In this document: positions 9,394 through 18,400 of the stretch, piece by piece
Position numbering within the stretch: the stretch's first letter is position 1
Layout: every line of letters begins with the position of its first letter
Source: Saccharothrix longispora
GTDB taxonomy: Bacteria > Actinomycetota > Actinomycetes > Mycobacteriales > Pseudonocardiaceae
Assembly (NCBI RefSeq): GCF_030852425.1
Contig: NZ_NSDM01000001.1
Coordinates: forward strand, 620,001 to 684,000
Direction of reading: 5' to 3'
DNA length: 64,000 nt
Notes under the pieces: model-generated
Told to the model about the DNA's origin: nothing
Seen by the model: the letters and a program-made list of their open reading frames with translations, nothing else
The model's database searches: none
Made by a program: the position numbers and the translations under genes

Positions 9394-10332
9394 ATGACCA
9401 GCCGAACCCTGCCCGCGCCGCTGTCCCTCTGCCTCGCGGCAGCGCTCGCCACCGCGCTCACCGCCGTGGTCGCCCCGGCGGCGCCCGCCGCGCCCGCCCT
9501 CCCCGGCGACACGCCGGTCTCCGCCGACGGGCGGGTCGGCGGCACGCCCGTCCCGGCCGCGCACCCGCCCTCGGCCGGGTTCACCGGCACCGGGAACCCC
9601 GCCGACGCCCGCGGCGTGCGCCCCGTGACCGGCGCCGGGCCGCGCGTGGTCGCCCCCGACGAGCAGTCGACCGCGTCGATCATCGCGCCGGACGAGCGCA
9701 CCCGGGTCAACCCGACCACGGTCTACCCCGCGCGGGCCAACGTCTACTTCACCTACACCAAGCCCAACGGGGCGACGAGCTGGTGCACGGGCTGGCTGTA
9801 CGCGGCGAACGCCGTCGCCACCGCGGGCCACTGCGTGCACTCCGGCGGCCCGTCCGGCGGCTGGAACACCGCCTTCACCGTCCACCCCGGCCGCAACGGC
9901 GCCACCTCGCCGTACGGCAGCTGCGGCACGTCCGCCGTCTACAGCGTCACCGGGTGGGTCCAGGACGCGAGCGTCGAGTACGACTACGCGGGCCTCAAGC
10001 TCGACTGCACGATCGGCACCACCACCGGCTGGTACGGCATGAACTGGGCCGCCACGCCGACCGTCGGCACCCCGGTGACCAGCGCCGGCTACCCGCAGGA
10101 CAAGCCGAGTGCCACCCAGTGGACCACCACCAGCGCGATCTCCGCCGTCCACACCCGCCAGCTCGCCTACCACCTGGACACCACGGGCGGGCAGAGCGGC
10201 TCGCCCGTCCACCACGTCGGCTGCTCGACGTACTGCGCCGACGCGGTGCACGCCTACGGCTACGGGGACCACAACAGGGGCACCCGGATCACCGAGGCGG
10301 CGTTCGCGAACCTCCACAACTGGAAGCTGTGA
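9394..10332 (+). CDS. Secreted trypsin-like (S1 family) serine protease
   Basis: A 312-residue exported protease. Signal peptide: residues 1 to about 33 (Ala-rich core ending APAAPA). A propeptide-like Pro/Ala region follows to about residue 100. The catalytic triad is readable: His146 in TAGHC, Asp197 in YDYAGLK, and Ser268 in GGQSGSPV. Two disulfide pairs are likely (Cys near 130 with the Cys after His146, and CSTYC near 276). The fold resembles the V8/glutamyl-endopeptidase-like S1B branch. The start ATG has GAAGGGG upstream. It stands alone, closed by a strong terminator at 10357. Specificity cannot be assigned. Confidence 0.9.
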   Translation: MTSRTLPAPLSLCLAAALATALTAVVAPAAPAAPALPGDTPVSADGRVGGTPVPAAHPPSAGFTGTGNPADARGVRPVTGAGPRVVAPDEQSTASIIAPDERTRVNPTTVYPARANVYFTYTKPNGATSWCTGWLYAANAVATAGHCVHSGGPSGGWNTAFTVHPGRNGATSPYGSCGTSAVYSVTGWVQDASVEYDYAGLKLDCTIGTTTGWYGMNWAATPTVGTPVTSAGYPQDKPSATQWTTTSAISAVHTRQLAYHLDTTGGQSGSPVHHVGCSTYCADAVHAYGYGDHNRGTRITEAAFANLHNWKL

Positions 10333-10356
10333 GCGAAGCCCGACCTGCCCGGACAG

Positions 10357-10388
10357 ACCCCCGGACGAACCCGTCCGGGGGTTTGTTA
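10357..10388 (+). terminator. Intrinsic terminator after the protease gene
   Basis: ACCCCCGGACG (10357-10367) pairs perfectly with CGTCCGGGGGT (10372-10382) around a 4-base loop and is followed by TTGTTACCCTTTT. This is the best rho-independent terminator in the window and separates the protease from the rpsF leader. Confidence 0.88.
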
Positions 10389-10416
10389 CCCTTTTCGGGT
10401 TGCTGACGCGACAGAC

Positions 10417-10459
10417 CCTCCTGCCACGGAACGTCCGTGGCCGCCGAGTCCACAGGAGG
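10417..10459 (+). promoter_or_regulatory. Structured rpsF leader, candidate S6:S18 autoregulatory element
   Basis: The outer helix is CCTCCTG (10417-10423) with CAGGAGG (10453-10459); the right arm contains the Shine-Dalgarno sequence of rpsF. Stacked inside it is a hairpin, CCACGGA (10424-10430) with TCCGTGG (10434-10440). An unpaired 3' bulge (10441-10452) begins CCGCCG. A helix, a hairpin and a CCG-bearing bulge in the rpsF leader is the published outline of the motif bound by the S6:S18 complex. Binding would hide the ribosome site and repress the operon. The fold is read from the sequence; binding is inferred. Confidence 0.65.
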
Positions 10460-10471
10460 TGAGTGGTCCAC

Positions 10472-10843
10472 ATGCGTCATTACGAAGTGATGGTCATCCT
10501 CGACCCGAGTCTCGACGAGCGCACGATCGCGCCGTCCCTCGACACGTTCCTCAACGTCATCCGCACCACGGGTGGCAACGTCGAGAAGGTCGACGTGTGG
10601 GGCAAGCGCCGGTTGAGCTTCGAGATCAACAAGAACGCGGAAGGCATCTACGCCATCCTCGACCTGACCTCGACTCCCGACGCGGTGAAGGAGCTCGACC
10701 GCCAGCTCGGCCTCCAGGAGACGGTGCTCCGGACCAAGGTCCTGCGCCGCGACCCCGTCCGGGCCGCCAAGACCGCGGCGAAGGTCGCGGCCAGGGCCGA
10801 CGCCAAGGCCGCCGCGAAGGCCGCCAAGGCAGCCAGGGTCTAG
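10472..10843 (+). CDS. rpsF: 30S ribosomal protein S6
   Basis: 123 residues; [17 protein letters not shown] is the standard start of actinobacterial S6, followed by the conserved [19 protein letters not shown] and EGIYAILDL segments. S6 binds S18 on the 30S platform. The annotated start is this ATG rather than the GTG at 10463, by family alignment; the Shine-Dalgarno AGGAGG is then 12 bases away, a little far. Beyond the usual end near residue 96 there is a Lys/Ala-rich tail of about 27 residues. First gene of rpsF-ssb-rpsR-rplI, with a structured leader. Confidence 0.96.
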   Translation: MRHYEVMVILDPSLDERTIAPSLDTFLNVIRTTGGNVEKVDVWGKRRLSFEINKNAEGIYAILDLTSTPDAVKELDRQLGLQETVLRTKVLRRDPVRAAKTAAKVAARADAKAAAKAAKAARV

Positions 10844-10855
10844 GAGCCTCCGACC

Positions 10856-11359
10856 ATGGCCGGCGAGACGACGATCACGGTGGTCGGGAACCTGACCGCC
10901 GATCCCGAACTGCGCTTCACCCAGTCCGGCGCCGCGGTGGCGAGCTTCACGGTCGCCTCCACGCCTCGCACCTTCGACAAGGCGAGCGGCGAGTGGAAGG
11001 ACGGCGAGGCGCTGTTCCTGCGGTGCAACGTGTGGCGGCAGGTCGCGGAGAACGTGGCCGAATCGCTCACCCGCGGCTCGCGCGTGCTCGTGTCCGGGCG
11101 ACTTCGCCAGCGTTCCTTCGAGACGAAGGAAGGCGAGAAGCGCACCGTCATCGAGCTGGAGGTCGACGAGATCGGCCCCTCCCTGCGCTACGCGACCGCG
11201 AAGGTCAACAAGGTGAGCAGGGGTGACGGCGGCGGCGGCTTCGGCGGCGGCGGCGGTCAGTCCCGCGGCGGCGGTGGCGGTGGCGCCCCGGCAGACGACC
11301 CGTGGGGTTCCGCCCCGCCGGCCGGCTCCGGCGGCTTCGCCGACGAGCCCCCCTTCTAG
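10856..11359 (+). CDS. ssb: Single-stranded DNA-binding protein
   Basis: 167 residues. OB-fold domain at 1-110 ([15 protein letters not shown], then [18 protein letters not shown] and [16 protein letters not shown]), then a Gly-rich flexible linker (about 122-150), ending in the acidic tip DEPPF that recruits replication and repair partners. It coats single-stranded DNA as a homotetramer. It lies 12 bases after rpsF within the ribosomal operon, the usual actinobacterial arrangement. The start ATG has AGGAGC upstream. Confidence 0.97.
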   Translation: MAGETTITVVGNLTADPELRFTQSGAAVASFTVASTPRTFDKASGEWKDGEALFLRCNVWRQVAENVAESLTRGSRVLVSGRLRQRSFETKEGEKRTVIELEVDEIGPSLRYATAKVNKVSRGDGGGGFGGGGGQSRGGGGGGAPADDPWGSAPPAGSGGFADEPPF

Positions 11360-11410
11360 ACCGCGCACCGGTCAACCCACACTTCACCGCGTAACACCAG
11401 GAGTCCACAC

Positions 11411-11650
11411 ATGGCCAAGCCGCCTGTGCGCAAGCCCAAGAAGAAGGTCTGCGCGTTCTGCAAGGACAAGAACGCCAACCTCATCGACTACAAGGACACC
11501 ACCCTGCTCCGGAAGTACATCTCGGACCGGGGCAAGATCCGCGCCCGCCGGGTGACCGGCAACTGCTCCCAGCACCAGCGCGACGTCGCGGTCGCCGTCA
11601 AGAACGCCCGCGAGATGGCGCTGCTGCCCTACACCTCGACGGCTCGCTGA
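11411..11650 (+). CDS. rpsR: 30S ribosomal protein S18, zinc-binding type
   Basis: 79 residues. The N terminus is basic; CAFC (about residues 15-18) and a later Cys in GNCSQHQ make this a zinc-ribbon (C+) S18. Organisms of this group often carry a second, Cys-free S18 paralogue used under zinc starvation; that copy is not in this window. S18 pairs with S6 on the 30S platform and would be the partner in the leader-binding complex proposed for rpsF. The start ATG has AGGAG 8 bases upstream. Confidence 0.97.
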   Translation: MAKPPVRKPKKKVCAFCKDKNANLIDYKDTTLLRKYISDRGKIRARRVTGNCSQHQRDVAVAVKNAREMALLPYTSTAR

Positions 11651-11666
11651 GAAAGGGGACGGCATC

Positions 11667-12122
11667 GTGAAGCTCATCCTCACCGCTGACGTGACCGGCC
11701 TCGGCGGCCCCGGCGACATCGTCGAGGTCAAGGACGGCTACGGCCGCAACTACCTGCTGCCCCGCGGCCTGGCGATCGCCGCCACCAAGGGCGCGGCCAA
11801 GCAGGTCGAGGTCATCCGCCGTGCCCAGGAGACCCGTCGGGTCCGCGACCTGGACCACGCCAAGGAGATCAAGTCCTCCCTGGAGGGCCTCGGCTCCGTG
11901 ACGCTCAAGGCCAAGGCCGCGGCGGGCTCGAAGAAGCTGTTCGGCTCCGTCACCTCGTCCGACGTCGTGTCGGCCGTGCGCGCGGCCGGCGGCCCCACGC
12001 TGGACAAGCGGGCCGTCGAGCTGGCGGGCCACATCAAGACCCTCGGCAAGCACTCGGTGAACGTCCGGCTCCACCCGGAGGTCACCGTCGCGCTGGCCGT
12101 CGAGGTCGCGGCCCAGGGCTGA
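11667..12122 (+). CDS. rplI: 50S ribosomal protein L9
   Basis: 151 residues, a normal length. The N-terminal domain carries [12 protein letters not shown] and the L9 signature [20 protein letters not shown]; a long connecting helix and a C-terminal rRNA-binding domain follow. GTG start with GAAAGGGG upstream. It is the last gene of the operon, followed within 25 bases by a strong terminator hairpin. In M. tuberculosis and Streptomyces the same order leads on to dnaB. Confidence 0.97.
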   Translation: MKLILTADVTGLGGPGDIVEVKDGYGRNYLLPRGLAIAATKGAAKQVEVIRRAQETRRVRDLDHAKEIKSSLEGLGSVTLKAKAAAGSKKLFGSVTSSDVVSAVRAAGGPTLDKRAVELAGHIKTLGKHSVNVRLHPEVTVALAVEVAAQG

Positions 12123-12145
12123 TCCCAGGGGTTTCTCCACACGGG

Positions 12146-12182
12146 GGCGCCGTTCGACCAGGTGTTCTGGTCGCACGGCGCC
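12146..12182 (+). terminator. Terminator of the rpsF-rplI operon
   Basis: GGCGCCGT (12146-12153) pairs with ACGGCGCC (12175-12182), and after one mismatch CGACCAG pairs with CTGGTCG around a GTGTT loop. Two T residues follow. The hairpin separates the ribosomal operon from the DnaA-box region and implies that dnaB has its own promoter. Confidence 0.75.
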
Positions 12183-12184
12183 TT

Positions 12185-12544
12185 CGTGCGTTCGGCTGTG
12201 GACAACTCGTGTGACGGGGTGTGCGCGACACGCCGAAGAGGCGGTAACACGCGACACGCCGAGGCTGTGACAAACCGGTTGTCCACAAATTCATCCACAG
12301 GGCCTGAGCTGGCATAACTTCTGTCACAGGTCGACTTGTACCCAAGTTGTCCACAGCTTTCCCCAGCCCTGTGGCCAGGTTCGGCCAACCATCCCCAAGC
12401 TGTCCACCGAGTTGTCCACAACCCCGTTTGCCTGGTCCAACCGGGTGGCTCTAGCGTCGCTGAATCGCCGCGCGCCGGTTACCGGCTTTTGTCGGTCCGA
12501 CGGGGTAGAACATCCGAACGGCAGCAGATTGGGGTGAGTGCACG
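12185..12544. promoter_or_regulatory. DnaA-box cluster in the rplI-dnaB intergenic region
   Basis: This gene-free stretch holds four perfect actinobacterial DnaA boxes TTGTCCACA: 12197-12205 (minus strand), and 12279-12287, 12347-12355 and 12412-12420 (plus strand). One single-mismatch box, TCATCCACA, lies at 12291-12299. A further near-match, TTCTCCACA (12133-12141), sits just upstream, between rplI and the terminator. The three plus-strand perfect boxes are about 65-68 bases apart. The region also contains the dnaB promoter. Streptomyces has DnaA-box clusters outside oriC that tune initiation; this could be such a titration site or make dnaB DnaA-responsive. It is unlikely to be oriC itself (no dnaA/dnaN, few boxes). 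Confidence 0.8.
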
Positions 12545-13906
12545 GTGGCGCTGGTGGACGACCGGGGCATGGCCGAGCCCGGCTTCGAACGGCAGCCGCC
12601 GCAGGACCTCGCCGCCGAGCAGTCGGTGCTGGGCGGAATGCTCCTGAGCAAGGACGCGATCGCCGACGTGGTCGAGGTCCTCGCGCCCAACGACTTCTAC
12701 CGGCCCGCCCACCAGGCCGTGTACGACTGCGTGCTGGACCTCTACGGCCGGGGCGAGCCCGCCGACCCCATCACCGTCTCGGCGGAGCTGGAGCGGCGGG
12801 GCGAGCTGCTGCGCGTCGGCGGCGCACCGTACCTGCACACCCTGATCGCCACCGTGCCGACGGCCGCGAACGCCTCCTACTACGCCGAGATCGTGGCGGA
12901 GAAGGCCGTGCTGCGCCGCCTGGTGGAGGCGGGCACCCGGATCGTCCAGCTCGGCTACAACGGCGCCGAGGGGGCCGACGTCGACGAGGTCGTCGACCGC
13001 GCCCAGGCCGCCATCTACGAGGTCACCGAGCGCCGCACGACCGAGGACTACGTGGTCCTGGAGGAACTGCTCCAGCCGACCATGGACGAGATCGACGCGA
13101 TCGCCTCGCGCGGCGGTTCGTCGCTCGGCATCCCCACGGGGTTCGCCGACCTGGACGAGCTGACCAACGGCCTGCACCCCGGTCAGATGATCATCGTCGC
13201 GGCCAGGCCCGGCGTCGGGAAATCGACCCTGGGATTGGATTTCGCCCGTTCCTGCTCCGTGAAGCACGGTCTGACCAGCGCGATCTTCTCGCTCGAAATG
13301 TCGCGCACCGAGATCGTGATGCGCATGCTCTCCGCCGAGGCGCGCATCCGGCTCGGCGACATGCGCGGCGGCAAGATGAGCGACGACGACTGGACCCGGT
13401 TGGCGCGGCGGATGAGCGAGATCAGCGAGGCGCCGCTGTTCGTGGACGACTCGCCGAACCTGACGATGATGGAGATCCGGGCCAAGGCCAGGCGGCTCAA
13501 GCAGCGGCACGACCTGCGGCTCGTGGTGGTCGACTACCTCCAGCTGATGTCGTCGGGCAAGCGCAGCGAGTCGCGCCAGCAGGAGGTCTCCGAGTTCTCC
13601 CGGAACCTGAAGCTCATCGCCAAGGAGCTGGAGGTCCCGGTGATCGCGATCAGCCAGCTGAACCGAGGTCCCGAGCAGCGCACCGACAAGCGGCCCCAGC
13701 TGTCCGACCTGCGCGAGTCCGGTTCGCTGGAGCAGGACGCGGACATGGTGATCCTGATCAACCGCCCCGATGCGTGGGAGCGCGACGACCCACGCGCCGG
13801 CGAGGCGGACCTGATCATCGCCAAGCACCGCGCCGGGCCGACGGCCACCATCACCGTGGCGCACCAGCTGCACTACAGCCGCTTCGCCGACCTCGCCCAG
13901 GGCTAG
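12545..13906 (+). CDS. dnaB: Replicative DNA helicase DnaB
   Basis: 453 residues, standard length, with no intein. The N-terminal DnaB domain (about 20-120: LAAEQSVLGGMLLSKDAI) drives hexamer and primase contacts. The RecA-like motor domain has Walker A ARPGVGKST near residue 219, a Walker B region LRLVVVDYLQLM and the EISQLNR-like AISQLNRGPEQR segment. It unwinds the fork 5' to 3' on the lagging strand. GTG start at 12545, consistent with the family. It is preceded by the DnaA-box cluster. The next gene begins about 100 bases on. Confidence 0.97.
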   Translation: MALVDDRGMAEPGFERQPPQDLAAEQSVLGGMLLSKDAIADVVEVLAPNDFYRPAHQAVYDCVLDLYGRGEPADPITVSAELERRGELLRVGGAPYLHTLIATVPTAANASYYAEIVAEKAVLRRLVEAGTRIVQLGYNGAEGADVDEVVDRAQAAIYEVTERRTTEDYVVLEELLQPTMDEIDAIASRGGSSLGIPTGFADLDELTNGLHPGQMIIVAARPGVGKSTLGLDFARSCSVKHGLTSAIFSLEMSRTEIVMRMLSAEARIRLGDMRGGKMSDDDWTRLARRMSEISEAPLFVDDSPNLTMMEIRAKARRLKQRHDLRLVVVDYLQLMSSGKRSESRQQEVSEFSRNLKLIAKELEVPVIAISQLNRGPEQRTDKRPQLSDLRESGSLEQDADMVILINRPDAWERDDPRAGEADLIIAKHRAGPTATITVAHQLHYSRFADLAQG

Positions 13907-14006
13907 AACAGCCCGGGGTCGCCGGGGCCGCGGCGGTCGGGACCCCGGTGGCACGAGTTCGCCCCGTCACGCCCCCCGGACCTGCGGTTCCACTTACGAT
14001 CGGTGG

Positions 14007-14564
14007 ATGCCACCCGACGCGGCGCGGCGCAGCGACCGTTCCAGGCGAGCCATCCTCGTGGCCGCGTTGGAGCTGGTCGAGGCCGTGGGGTACGCGCGGT
14101 TGACGATCGAGGCGGTGGCGGCCCGGGCCGGGGTCGGGAAGCAGACGATCTACCGGTGGTGGCCGGCCAAGGGCCCGTTGCTGTTCGACGCGTTCGTCGA
14201 GCTGGTGCCCGCCGTGCCGGACGCGGTGATCACGCACGACCTCGTGGGCGACCTGGTGGTCGAGCTGCGGGACGCGGTGGTGGAGTTGGAGGACCGGCGG
14301 TTCGACCAGGTGTGCCGCGCCCTGGTGCACGAGGGGCGCGCGGACCTGGTGGCGCTGCTGCTGATGCCCCGGCGGGTGGTGCTGGAGGAGCGGCTGCGGG
14401 TGGCCCGCCGGGTCGGTGAGGTGCGCGCCGACGCGGACCTGGAGGCGGCGGCCGAGTTGTTGCTGGGGGCGCTGTACCAGCGGTGGCTGTTGCGGAGCGC
14501 GCCGTTGACGCGTGAGTACGCCGACTCGGTGGTGGGCCTGGTGATGCGGGCGCTGCGGCCCTGA
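14007..14564 (+). CDS. TetR/AcrR family transcriptional regulator
   Basis: 185 residues. N-terminal helix-turn-helix: AILVAALELVEAVGYARLTI, then AVAARAGVGKQTIYRWW with the usual recognition helix. The C-terminal ligand and dimer domain is all-helical and resembles the TetR_C group found with RWWPAKGPLL-type regulators. The start ATG has TACGAT 6 bases upstream and no Shine-Dalgarno, so it is probably leaderless. It is 25 bases from the exonuclease gene; the two may be cotranscribed. Effector and targets unknown. Confidence 0.9.
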   Translation: MPPDAARRSDRSRRAILVAALELVEAVGYARLTIEAVAARAGVGKQTIYRWWPAKGPLLFDAFVELVPAVPDAVITHDLVGDLVVELRDAVVELEDRRFDQVCRALVHEGRADLVALLLMPRRVVLEERLRVARRVGEVRADADLEAAAELLLGALYQRWLLRSAPLTREYADSVVGLVMRALRP

Positions 14565-14589
14565 CCGGGGTCGGTAGGGTGCGCCGGTC

Positions 14590-15432
14590 ATGGGTTACGC
14601 GGTGGTCGACGTGGAGACGACCGGGTTCGCCGCGCGCCGGTCGGACCGGGTCGTCGAGGTCGCGGTGGTGCAGCTCGACGAGGCCGGGCGGATCACCGGG
14701 GAGTGGTGCACGCTGGTCGACCCCGGTCGTGACCTGGGGCCGCAGCACGTGCACCGGATCAGGGCGGCGGACGTGTGGCACGCGCCGACGTTCGCCGAGG
14801 TGGCGGGTGCGCTCGCGGGCCGGTTGGCCGGGCGGGTCGTCGTGGCGCACAACCTGGCGTTCGACGCGCGGTTCCTGAGCGCGGAGTTCGCCCGGGCCGG
14901 GCTGGACGTCGAGGTCGGCGGGTTGTGCACGATGCGGCTGGCCGGTGGGCGGCGGTCGCTGGCGGCGTGCTGCGCGGCGGCCGGGATCGCCCCGGGGACG
15001 GCGCACTCCGCCCTGGACGACGCCCGCGCGACGGCGCGGTTGTTCGCGACGATGCTGCCGGTGCCGGCGGGGGTCGAGCCGTTCCCGGACCTGGGACCGG
15101 GTCGGGGGGTGGCCGAGGTGCGCCGGGGTGTGGCGGCGCCGACGTCGCCGGGCCACGCGCCGGTGGCGCTCGCCCGCGGCGACCTGGTGGTGTTCACCGG
15201 GCAGACGCTCGTCCCGAGGGACGTGTGGCTGGACCGCGCGGCGTCCGCCGGGCTGGTCGGCCGGGGCTGGGTGACGAAGTCGACCCGGGTGCTGGTGGCC
15301 GCCGACCCGTTCACGCTGTCCGGCAAGGCACGGCGGGCGCGGGCGTACGGGGTGCCGATCGTGTCCGAGGACGACTTCGCCTCGATGCTCGACGCCCTGC
15401 GCCCGACCTTCGAGGGTGCGGCGAAGCCCTGA
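14590..15432 (+). CDS. DEDDh exonuclease (DnaQ/epsilon type) with C-terminal BRCT domain
   Basis: 280 residues. Exonuclease motifs: ExoI VVDVETTGF (Asp/Glu metal ligands), ExoII HNLAFDARFL, ExoIII HSALDDARATARLF with the catalytic His and Asp. A linker follows, then a BRCT-like domain (about residues 195-275) starting GDLVVFTGQT and including WVTKSTRVLVAAD. Such proteins are common in actinobacteria as DNA polymerase III epsilon-like or repair exonucleases; the BRCT domain would bring it to other repair proteins. The true replicative proofreader in actinobacteria is often the PHP domain of DnaE, so a repair role is more likely. Confidence 0.92.
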   Translation: MGYAVVDVETTGFAARRSDRVVEVAVVQLDEAGRITGEWCTLVDPGRDLGPQHVHRIRAADVWHAPTFAEVAGALAGRLAGRVVVAHNLAFDARFLSAEFARAGLDVEVGGLCTMRLAGGRRSLAACCAAAGIAPGTAHSALDDARATARLFATMLPVPAGVEPFPDLGPGRGVAEVRRGVAAPTSPGHAPVALARGDLVVFTGQTLVPRDVWLDRAASAGLVGRGWVTKSTRVLVAADPFTLSGKARRARAYGVPIVSEDDFASMLDALRPTFEGAAKP

Positions 15433-15437
15433 CAAGG

Positions 15438-15474
15438 GCTTGGCCCCCGACACGGGAGGTGTCGAGGGCCAAGC
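15438..15474. terminator. Bidirectional terminator between convergent genes
   Basis: GCTTGGCCCCCGACAC (15438-15453) pairs with GTGTCGAGGGCCAAGC (15459-15474) with one mismatch, giving a 16-position stem. It lies between the exonuclease gene (plus) and the chaplin-repeat gene (minus) and can stop both. Confidence 0.82.
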
Positions 15475-15491
15475 GCGCGAGGCGTACTACG

Positions 15492-18400
15492 TCAGATGCG
15501 CGGCAGCACGGTGGTGTCCTCCAGTGCGCCGAACACGGTCAGCGCGTCCAGGCCGGCCAGCGCCGGGGCCTGGGTGCGCTCGGCGCCGGGCAGGCCCGGC
15601 AGGGCGAAGCCCTGGAGCGGGTTGACGTCCAGACCGCTCAGCGACGCCGGCGGGAGGGTCGGCGCCGCGGTGCGCGGCTGGGCGATGCCCGGCACCGGCA
15701 CGACGAACGGCAGGGCGATCGGGGCGGCCACGGGCAGGGTCGGCAGGCTGCGGCCGGCGGCCGGCAGGGAGGCCCCGACCGGCAGGGTCTCCACCAGCGC
15801 CGGCAGCTCCCGGGTCTCGCCCAGGTCCGTGCCGTCGAGCAGCGGCAGCCGACCGGCGAAGGAGCGCTCGTCGGCCGCACCGGGCAGGACCTCGACGACC
15901 CGGGGCAGCTCGCGGGTGACCACGGAGAGCTCGACGGGCAGCCCGAGCTGCGGGCCACCGGTCCTCACGCCGCCGACGGAACCGGCCTTCGACACGCCGT
16001 GGACCAGCAGGCCGCGCACCTCGTGCGGGCTGGAGACGCGCAGCGCCCACCGGGAGTCGGGCAGCAGGGACAGGGCGTCCAGGCTCGGCACCTCGGTCGC
16101 GCCCATCAGGCTGTCGATCCCGATCGGGAGCTGGACGCCCTGCTCCGCGCTGCGCGCGTGCTCGTGGCGCTGCTCACCGGTCTGCATCCGGCTGCGGTCC
16201 GTGGTGGTGGTCTTCGCCTCGCCCATCACGTCGACCGGCACGCCGACGAGGCGGGCCGCGGTCCGGCCGGGCAGTTCCAGGTCGTGCGCACTGCCGTAGC
16301 CGGAGCCCGTGGTGTCGGTGCTCCCGCCGGAGCGGCTGTCCACCACGCTGTCGGTGGCGGTCTGCGCGATGCCGACCGCGGAAACCGAGTCGCCGTGCAC
16401 CGCCGGCTCCGCGCCGAGGGGTGCGGTGAGCAGGTTGCCGGACCACGAGCTGTCCTCGGCCGAGGACAGGTGGCGCCCACCGGCGGTCAGGTCGGAGCCG
16501 CTGTCCACCTCGGACTTGCCGTTGCCCGCGGCCGAGACCGCGTCGCCGAACACCTGGAGCGGCACGGTCGGCTGCGCGCCGACGCCGTTGCCGGACAGGG
16601 ACGCCCGGTCACCGGAGGTGTAGACGTCGCCACCGGAGAACGAGCCGAACTCGTTGCGGCTCTCCGACTCCACGTTGCTGCCGGCGCCGACCGCGCTGCC
16701 GAACACCTGCGGCGAGGACGCCTGCGGCACGGACAGCACGTTGCCCGAGAGGGAGCCCTCGTCACCCGTGGTCACGGCGGCACCCCCCGAACGGGAGTCG
16801 AGCCTGTTCGACGTGTCCGACGAGCCGTTGCCCACGCCGACGACCGAGTCGCCGAACACCTGGGCGGGGTTGGAGGTGGGCACGTGGACGATGTTGCCGG
16901 ACACGGAACCGTGCTTGCCGTTGGCCTTGGGCGGGTTGCCGAGGTCGATCTCGGTGTCGCTGTCGGTGCGGGACGTCGGGTTGGCGACCGCGCCGCCCGA
17001 GTTGCCGAACACCTGGCCGCCGATGGCGGTGGGGGCGGAGACGACGTTGCTCGACACGGTGCCGTTGTCGTCGGTGCTGTTCGCGACCGCGCCGGAGCGG
17101 ACGGTCTTGCGCTCGGTGGTGTTGCCCGCCGACGTGCCGACCGCGCCGATGCCGTTGCCGAACGCCTCGGCGGGCGCGCCGAGCGGCACCTGGCCGATGT
17201 TGCCGGAACCGACCGCGTCGTTGCCGGTCGAACCGTTGTAGCCGCCCGCGTCGGCGGTGACCTCGTTGTCGCACTCGGCGCCGGCGATGCCGCCGCCCGC
17301 GACGCTGTTGCCGCACAGGTCGACCGCGCCCGCCGGGGGCAGGTTCGCGGAGTTCGCCGACAGCACCGAGCGGTCGCCGTTGGTGAACGTGTCGCCGCCC
17401 GCGGTCGCGTCGGCGTCGTTGGTGTGCCGGGACGAGGTGTTGCCGACGCCCGCCAGCGAGTTGCCCGAGGACGAGGTGGGCAGGGCGACCGGCACGTCGG
17501 CGTAGTTGCCCGACAGCACCGCGTCCTGCCCGGCGGTGATGCTGTTGCCGCCGGCCGCGGAGCGGTTGGCGGACGCGCTGTCGACGTTGGAGTTGCCGAC
17601 GCCGGCGAGCGCGTTGTTCGCGGTGGACACGGGGCCGGCCATGGACGGCTGGACCATGTTGCCGGCGAGCGTGCCGTCGTTGCCCGAGGTGGTGGCCCAC
17701 CTCACGTAGCCGTGCACGGCCTCGGTCTCGCCCGCCTTGGCGGACGCGCTGTTCTCGGCCTGGGCGTCCGCGTTGCCGGCGGCGCCGACACCGTTGCCGC
17801 TCACCGCGACCACGGGGGCCAGCGGCACGCCGAGGACGTTGCCGCCACCGGTGCTGCGGTCGCCGTCGGTGCGCAGCACGCCGGCGGCGGCGGCGTCGTT
17901 GGACGAGGCCGAGCGGCTGTGCGAGTTGCCGCCCGCCGCGAACGCGTTGTTGGTCACCTGGACCGGGGAGGCGGCCTGGACCGCCGTGATGTTGCCCGAC
18001 AGCGAGCCGTTGCGGCCGGACGTGGTGACGTCGCCGCCCGCGGTGGCGTCCTGCGCGGTGGTGCTGCGGGTCTCGGCGTTCGCCAGGACGGCGAAGGCGT
18101 TGCCGTCGACCTGCGGGGAGACGGCGGCGGCGGCCGAGGCGACGTTGCCCGCGAGGGGGCCGTAGGAACCGTCGGTCCGGATGTCGCCCGTGCTGGCGAC
18201 GGACTTGGCGCAGTCGCCCTCGGTGTAGGCGTCGCCGCCGGCGGCGACGGCGTTGCCGCACACGCTGACCGGCACGACGACGTCGGCGTCGGCGGTGTTG
18301 CCCCGGGTCAGGCCCGAGGTCTCGACACCCTGGGCGCGCTCGTGGAGGCTGCGCAGCAGGGGGTTGGCGGGGGCCGCGAGGCGGCCCGCCTGGGTGCTCG

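Noticed and set aside
12133-12544. Chromosomal origin oriC
   Set aside because: Too few boxes, no AT-rich unwinding stretch, and not flanked by dnaA and dnaN; oriC is expected beyond the right end.
12545-13906. Intein in dnaB
   Set aside because: The frame is 453 codons with all helicase motifs contiguous; no insertion.
16293-18311. Regular 153-bp periodicity taken for a CRISPR or satellite array
   Set aside because: Units are diverged at DNA level, in frame and protein-coding; no identical short repeats with spacers.
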